Below, one piece after another: positions 59,468 to 64,000 of a DNA stretch of 64,000 bases (within the stretch, counting starts at the first letter, position 1; each line of letters starts with the position of its first letter). The position numbers and the translations under genes are program-made. Origin of the DNA: Lachnospiraceae bacterium. Lineage in GTDB: Bacteria > Bacillota > Clostridia > Lachnospirales > Lachnospiraceae. Where the stretch lies: contig CAJTDB010000016.1 in assembly GCA_910574965.1 (NCBI GenBank), forward strand, positions 1 through 64,000. Direction: 5' to 3'. The notes beneath the pieces are model-generated. The model saw only the letters and a list, made by a program, of their open reading frames with translations. It had not been told where the DNA came from and made no database searches.

Positions 59468-59567
59468 GCCGCCGCAAGGTGCAGCCGGAGCTGCCTGCCG
59501 GAAAGAGAAGCTCCGGCAATAAACTGAGCACTCTTTCCCGGCAGCCTCCGGTACACGTTGCGGCGGC
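59468..59567. other. Long nested hairpin between mazG and phosphoglucomutase
   Basis: GCCGCCGCAA (59468-59477) pairs perfectly with TTGCGGCGGC (59558-59567). Inside, CCGGAG/CTCCGG and CTGCCGG..AAAGAG/CTCTTTC.CGGCAG can also pair, giving a rod of about 100 bases. No T-run follows on either strand. It could be a structured leader of mazG, an RNA, or a palindromic repeat unit. Confidence 0.65.
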
Positions 59568-59605
59568 CTTCTTCAGCCCTGCCCAAATACGGACAGTTAT
59601 ATATT

Positions 59606-61348
59606 TTACAGCATCTTTTGAATCATAGCCAGCACTTCTTCTCCAAGCGCCGCACTCTTTTCATCCGCATCCTTAAGAGAAGCCCCTTTGATCCCATAGT
59701 AGAACTTCACCTTCGGTTCTGTTCCGGACGGTCTGACGCACAGCCATGCACCGTCATTCAGATCATAGTAGAGTACATTCGAAGACGGAAGTCCGGTAGG
59801 CTTCACTTCGCCGGTTTCCATGTTCTTAATCGTATCCAGTTTATAGTCTCTTGCAGATACGACTTTGTAGGAACCGATGGTCTTCGGCGTATTGTTCCGC
59901 AGCGTATCCAGAATCTCCTGGATCTTCGCAAGGCCCTCGATGCCTTTTAACTCGATGGATTTGACGGCATCCTTATAATAGCCGTATTTCTCATACATGG
60001 CAACCATGGCATCCCAAAGTGTCATGCCTTTCATCTTATAGTACGCAGCCGCCTCGCAAAGTGCCACGGTTGCAGAGATGGCGTCTTTATCACGGGCATA
60101 GGTCCCGATCAGGCATCCATAGGACTCCTCTAAACCAAAGAGATAGGTTCCGTGTCCGGTATGTTCGTTTTTCAGAATCTGCTGTCCGATGAACTTAAAA
60201 CCAGTCAGCACTTCCACCAGCTCACATCCATAGCTGGCTGCCACTGCGTCTACAAGGTTCGTTGTAACGATGGACTTGACAACCTGTCCGTCAGCGGGAA
60301 TCTTCCCTGCAGCCTGCTTCTGACTCAGCACATAGTCGCACAGAAGGGAACCGGACATATTGCCCGTCAGCGGAATATACTCGCCGGACTTCGTATCTTT
60401 GACATAGACACCCAGACGGTCCGCATCCGGGTCTGTTGCCAGCACCAGATCTGCATTTACTTCCTTCGCAAGCTTTAAGCCAAGGGCAAATGCCTCTGCC
60501 GCCTCCGGATTCGGATAGCTGACCGTTGGGAACTCGCCGTCCGGAAGCTCCTGCTCCTTCACCACGTACACATTCTCAAAGCCAAGTTCCTTCAGGGCAC
60601 GCCTTGCCGGAAGATTGCCGGTGCCATGAAGCGGCGTATACACAATGCGGATATCTTTCTGCATCTTGTCAATGGCATCCTGGTTTACTACCTGAGCCAT
60701 TACGTGCCCTATAAATTTGTCATCGATGGCCTGTCCGATGATCTCATATTTGCCTGCGGCCTCCGCCTCTGCTCTGGTGGCCGTCTTCACGGCAGAAAGG
60801 TCGGTGATGGCAAGCACTTCTTCTGTCACCCCTTTATCATGGGGCGGCGTAAACTGTGCACCGTCTTCCCAGTATACTTTGTAGCCGTTGTACTCCGGCG
60901 GATTATGGCTGGCCGTAATATTGATGCCCGCCACACAGCCAAGCTCACGGACTGCAAAAGACAGCTCCGGCGTCGGACGCAGGGATTCAAACTTGTATGC
61001 TTTAATTCCATTAGCTGCCAGTGTCAGAGCCGCCTCCTCTGCAAATTCCGGAGACATGCGGCGGGAATCATAGGCAATGGCAACTCCTTTGCCCTGTCCG
61101 CCCTGTTTGATAATATAATTGGCAAGCCCCTGGGTCGCACGGCGCACCACGTAGATGTTCATCCGGTTGATGCCTGCCCCGATGATTCCGCGCAGTCCTG
61201 CCGTGCCGAACTCCAGATCCTTGTAAAAACGTTCTTTGATCTCATTGTCATCGTTGGAGATGGCCTTCAGCTCCGCCTTGGTCGCCTCGTCAAAATAAGG
61301 ATTGGAAAGCCACTCTTCATAAATTGCTCTGTAGTCCATTTTGTACAA
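59606..61348 (-). CDS. pgcA: Phosphoglucomutase / phosphomannomutase
   Basis: A 580-residue alpha-D-phosphohexomutase. The phosphoserine loop is in INITASHNPPEYNGYKVYWE, the metal loop in LATDPDADRLGVYV, the sugar loop in FGLEESYG, and the phosphate-binding CVRPSGTEPKVKFYYG is near the end. Interconverts glucose-1- and 6-phosphate for glycan or cell-wall precursors. The N-terminal IYEEWLSNPYFDEATKAELK is the long-form Firmicute type. Confidence 0.93.
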   Translation of the reverse strand: MYKMDYRAIYEEWLSNPYFDEATKAELKAISNDDNEIKERFYKDLEFGTAGLRGIIGAGINRMNIYVVRRATQGLANYIIKQGGQGKGVAIAYDSRRMSPEFAEEAALTLAANGIKAYKFESLRPTPELSFAVRELGCVAGINITASHNPPEYNGYKVYWEDGAQFTPPHDKGVTEEVLAITDLSAVKTATRAEAEAAGKYEIIGQAIDDKFIGHVMAQVVNQDAIDKMQKDIRIVYTPLHGTGNLPARRALKELGFENVYVVKEQELPDGEFPTVSYPNPEAAEAFALGLKLAKEVNADLVLATDPDADRLGVYVKDTKSGEYIPLTGNMSGSLLCDYVLSQKQAAGKIPADGQVVKSIVTTNLVDAVAASYGCELVEVLTGFKFIGQQILKNEHTGHGTYLFGLEESYGCLIGTYARDKDAISATVALCEAAAYYKMKGMTLWDAMVAMYEKYGYYKDAVKSIELKGIEGLAKIQEILDTLRNNTPKTIGSYKVVSARDYKLDTIKNMETGEVKPTGLPSSNVLYYDLNDGAWLCVRPSGTEPKVKFYYGIKGASLKDADEKSAALGEEVLAMIQKML

Positions 61349-61369
61349 TTACCTCCCTGAATCGGTATT

Positions 61370-62371
61370 TTAGTTAGGATTATTATACAATATCTCTTTG
61401 GAAAAGGAAACTCTTTTTTCCCTTTGTGACAGGAATTTTTCCAGTTTTTCCATATGTTTGCCCGGAATCCACGCTTTGTTCGTATTGTAATAATAATTTG
61501 CCAGTTTCCAGAATTTTTCCGGATACTGCATACGCAGGCTCATATACTCCCGCTCCTCCTGACTGAGCGGGCGCACCTGCTCATACGCGTGCACAATCCT
61601 GCTGCCCAGCCGGAAATCATAATTCTGCTTCTCCATAATCTTTCTTAAAAAGAGATACAGATCATTCACCTGTACATCCAGCGCGAATTTTTCGAAATTA
61701 ATGACGGCCATCTGCCCATTTCCCACCAGAATGTTGTGATGAATGTACTCTCCGTGGGAAAAATGACCTTCGGTCAGCGCCTGTTCCCGCAGCTTTCCAT
61801 AGGCAGATGCCCGAATGCTGCGCTCGATCTTCTGTGCATCTAAAAGTACCGACGGACAGCAAGTCAGATATGCGGATTCAAACTCATTTTTCCGATTTTT
61901 CTTTCGTATAAAACCGTAAATCTTCCGAAGCTCCCGGTTATGACGCTCCAGTTCTTCCGTTATGTCCGCCGCCGCCAGCCTAAGACGCTCCTCCTCTGTC
62001 ACCTCAGAGATTCCCCGGAGTTCTTTATGTAAACCAGCAAGCAAAGAAGCCGCTTTCAGGATCTCGCTCTCGCTTCTGGTATCGCACTCTCTTCCATCCA
62101 GGGATTCTTTTACTACAAACTGGTCGTACTCCCGGTATACGGTAGCCAGCCTGCCTTCTTTATCCGGCTCCATCCGGTCCACCAGATAGCCGCAATCTCT
62201 TAGATGAAGCAGCAGCTCCTGTTCTTTCTGAAGCTTATAGGTACTTCCGGAAAATTCCCGTATCAAAAGCCTGCCCGCACTGGTGTCCAGAAGAAAGGCC
62301 CCCCTGGTCCGCCAGTTGGCATTCACAGTAAACGGGTACTGCTCCAATACCTGCAAATCTCTCTCGTTCAT
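61370..62371 (-). CDS. CotS-like spore coat / kinase-fold protein
   Basis: A 333-residue protein of the CotS / aminoglycoside phosphotransferase fold: NANWRTRGAFLLDTSAGRLL, EQALTEGHFSHGEYIHHNIL (in place of the HGDlhxxN catalytic loop), and AVINFEKFALD (usual DxD). The FEK in place of D-x-D hints that it may be catalytically weak. CotS proteins are spore coat parts in Bacillus. The genes around include many sporulation functions. Confidence 0.8.
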   Translation of the reverse strand: MNERDLQVLEQYPFTVNANWRTRGAFLLDTSAGRLLIREFSGSTYKLQKEQELLLHLRDCGYLVDRMEPDKEGRLATVYREYDQFVVKESLDGRECDTRSESEILKAASLLAGLHKELRGISEVTEEERLRLAAADITEELERHNRELRKIYGFIRKKNRKNEFESAYLTCCPSVLLDAQKIERSIRASAYGKLREQALTEGHFSHGEYIHHNILVGNGQMAVINFEKFALDVQVNDLYLFLRKIMEKQNYDFRLGSRIVHAYEQVRPLSQEEREYMSLRMQYPEKFWKLANYYYNTNKAWIPGKHMEKLEKFLSQREKRVSFSKEILYNNPN

Positions 62372-62427
62372 AGAATCCCCCCACGCATCGGTCTCTCGTA
62401 CCTTCTATTCATATGAGGGAAAAACAG

Positions 62428-62456
62428 AAAATAGCACCCCCCAGAGTGCTATTTTT
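62428..62456. terminator. Terminator after the CCA-adding enzyme gene
   Basis: AAAATAGCAC and GTGCTATTTT pair around CCCCCCAGA, with T-runs on both strands. Confidence 0.8.
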
Positions 62457-62497
62457 TAAAAAATATAAAAGAGTGTCCTTCTGCTTTTTCTGCCGGA

Positions 62498-63838
62498 TCA
62501 TCCATCCTGCATCTTTTGGAGGGCTGCCTGAATCAGCACTTCCTTTTCATTTCGGGCGGGATCCTCCAGCACAAGCTCCAGAAGATACCGAAGCATCTCT
62601 CCAAGACCTGGGCCTGCCGCAATTCCGGCTTCCATCAGATCCCGTCCGCCCACTGCAAGCTGCTTTAACGTAATGCAGTCGTGTTCCCGAATGATCTGTT
62701 CGTATAGGCGCTGTACTTCCCGGAGGGCCTGAAGCTTTGGTCCCTGAAGCTCTGGATTCTGAGCCAGAATATCCGCCCGCTGTACATCTAAATACGCCGG
62801 GAACAAGTCTTCCCCGATTCGGTTTGCGGCCCGCCGCACGCCCGTCGGCGTGAGCGCCGGGTGCTGGTCATGACAGCGGACCAGACGCACGACCTGCCGG
62901 CTGGTTTCATTGTCAAATTTCAGCCGTTTCAGGATGGATTCTGCTATTCGTCCGCTGATTTCCGGATGCATCTTAAAATGGTCGATCCCGTCTGCATCGG
63001 TCGTCTTTGCCGACGGTTTTCCGAAATCATGAAACAGTACGGCCAGGCGCAGGACCCGGTCCGCCCGGATCTGCCCTAATGCATGAAGCGTATGTTCTCC
63101 TACAGAATATATATGGTGGGGATTGTTCTGCCCGCACTCCATGCACAGGTCGAACTCCGGCAGTACGACTTTGGTAATGCCCGTCTCCCATGCAGTCTTC
63201 AGCATTTCCGGATGGGGCGAGATCAGAAGCTTCACAAGCTCCGCCTGCACCCGCTCTGCACTGACCTTCTGAAGATTGCCGCAGAGCTCCCGGATGGCGG
63301 ACCGGGTCTGCTCCTCCAGGAAAAATCCCAGTTGAGCACTGAACCGCACGGCGCGCATCATCCGCAGGGCATCTTCCGTAAAGCGCTCTTTTGCATCCCC
63401 TACGCATCGGATCATTCCCTGTTTCAGATCTTCTGTCCCGCCAAAGGCATCCACAAGCCCTTCTGTCTCGTTATAGGCCATGGCATTGATCGTAAAGTCC
63501 CGGCGCTTCAGATCTTCCAGCAGGCTTTTCGTAAACTGTACATCTTTTGGATGACGGCAGTCCTCATAGACACCGTCCACCCGGTAAGTCGTCACTTCAA
63601 ACCCTTCCCGGCCCAGCATAACGGTCACTGTTCCATGCTGAATCCCCGTATCAATGGTTTTCGGAAATAACGCCTTCACTTCTTTTGGAGATGCGGAAGT
63701 TGTAATATCCCAGTCTGCTGGTTCTCTTCCAAGAACCGCATCACGAACACACCCGCCAACGGCATAGGCTTCCTGCCCTGCCGCAGCGAGTGTGCGGATG
63801 ATCTTATTTACTTTTTCAGGAATCTGAATTTGTATCAT
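62498..63838 (-). CDS. cca: CCA tRNA nucleotidyltransferase with HD domain
   Basis: A 446-residue protein that adds or repairs the CCA end of tRNAs. AYAVGGCVRDAVLGREPADW and DITTSASPKEV form the nucleotidyltransferase head with the Asp pair, RRDFTINAMAYN follows, and LAVLFHDFGKPSAKTTDADG is an HD phosphohydrolase domain. It starts just after the proS stop, on the same strand. Confidence 0.92.
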   Translation of the reverse strand: MIQIQIPEKVNKIIRTLAAAGQEAYAVGGCVRDAVLGREPADWDITTSASPKEVKALFPKTIDTGIQHGTVTVMLGREGFEVTTYRVDGVYEDCRHPKDVQFTKSLLEDLKRRDFTINAMAYNETEGLVDAFGGTEDLKQGMIRCVGDAKERFTEDALRMMRAVRFSAQLGFFLEEQTRSAIRELCGNLQKVSAERVQAELVKLLISPHPEMLKTAWETGITKVVLPEFDLCMECGQNNPHHIYSVGEHTLHALGQIRADRVLRLAVLFHDFGKPSAKTTDADGIDHFKMHPEISGRIAESILKRLKFDNETSRQVVRLVRCHDQHPALTPTGVRRAANRIGEDLFPAYLDVQRADILAQNPELQGPKLQALREVQRLYEQIIREHDCITLKQLAVGGRDLMEAGIAAGPGLGEMLRYLLELVLEDPARNEKEVLIQAALQKMQDG

Positions 63839-63849
63839 GACCGCTTATC

Positions 63850-64000
63850 TTAATATGCTTTTCCCCAGTAGACCAGTTTCTTCGCCGGTTTCCCGCAGCA
63901 TACGCACTGCCCGGAGATGGCCTGCTGTTCAAAAGGCATACAGCGGCTGGTGGCTGTCGTATCTTCTTTGATCTTGTCCTCGCACGCCTGGTCTCCGCAC
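63850..64000 (-). CDS. proS: Prolyl-tRNA synthetase, C-terminal end only
   Basis: The last 49 codons read [20 protein letters not shown] ... [18 protein letters not shown], the C-terminal zinc part of the eukaryote/archaeal-like ProRS found in many Clostridia. The Cys pattern CGDxxC and CVCCG is intact. The start lies outside the window. Confidence 0.85.
   Translation of the reverse strand, partial: CGDQACEDKIKEDTTATSRCMPFEQQAISGQCVCCGKPAKKLVYWGKAY

Noticed and set aside
1-64000. CRISPR array or rRNA genes
   Set aside because: No regularly spaced repeats of the right size and no rRNA signatures were seen.

Overview
The window looks like chromosome of a low-to-mid GC Firmicute of the Lachnospiraceae type. 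The right third keeps the classic sporulation and cell-division neighbourhood (hup, rqcP, yabP, yabQ, divIC, spoIIE, tilS-hprT, ftsH). The left 46 kb is a myovirus-like prophage, and a separate mobilizable element sits inside one of its head genes. All assignments rest on reading motifs and gene order; no database was searched.

Prophage, 1 to about 46.2 kb. From right to left it holds a tyrosine integrase beside two tRNA-Gly genes (44.9-46.4 kb), a membrane protein and the regulators (42-43.4 kb), an accessory block of very small genes on both strands (36-42 kb), replication and PcfJ/PcfK genes (30-35 kb), a DNA adenine methylase and a DUF1492 regulator (28-30 kb), and a second tyrosine recombinase with a hicAB pair (26-28 kb). 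Then come terminase, portal, protease, capsid, sheath, tube, tail chaperones with a -1 frameshift, tape measure, P2-like baseplate and tail fibre (25.5 kb to 1). Nearly all structural genes are on the minus strand with ATGA or TGATG overlaps, so they are probably one late operon. The prophage left end lies outside the window.

Inserted element, 16378-21856. A 5.5-kb integrative mobilizable element with a large serine recombinase, TnpW, DUF3847, a MobA/MobL relaxase and a DUF3267 membrane metalloprotease splits the portal gene. Both junctions share GTGCA, and joining them restores one uninterrupted portal frame. An IncQ-like nic region lies just upstream of the relaxase gene.

Accessory block, 36-42 kb. 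Six short plus-strand genes, among them an Abi-alpha (DUF4393) and a DUF2513 gene, each follow a copy of one promoter/hairpin unit: TATACT, exactly four bases, then GTAC opening a short stem-loop whose paired bases covary. Interleaved minus-strand genes carry a second repeat (TTACTTAAG, 11 bases, TTAAGTTAAG). One gene plus its leader is duplicated, one plus-strand gene ends inside a repeat, and one is cut by a nonsense codon. This is the most novel-looking part of the window: a shuffling set of prophage accessory cassettes with a shared regulatory unit. Next to it are a divergent pair of ribbon-helix-helix genes with four GGTTCACTG operators and a promoter between two GAAC-N4-GTTC boxes.

Chromosome, 46.2-64 kb. 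It encodes tRNA-Gly (GCC) and (UCC), a FGGY sugar kinase, AzlCD with a small Cys-rich membrane protein, a GH13 enzyme, FtsH, a TilS-HprT fusion, a short SpoIIE, DivIC, YabQ, YabP, RqcP, HU, MazG, phosphoglucomutase, a CotS-like protein, CCA-adding enzyme and the end of ProS.
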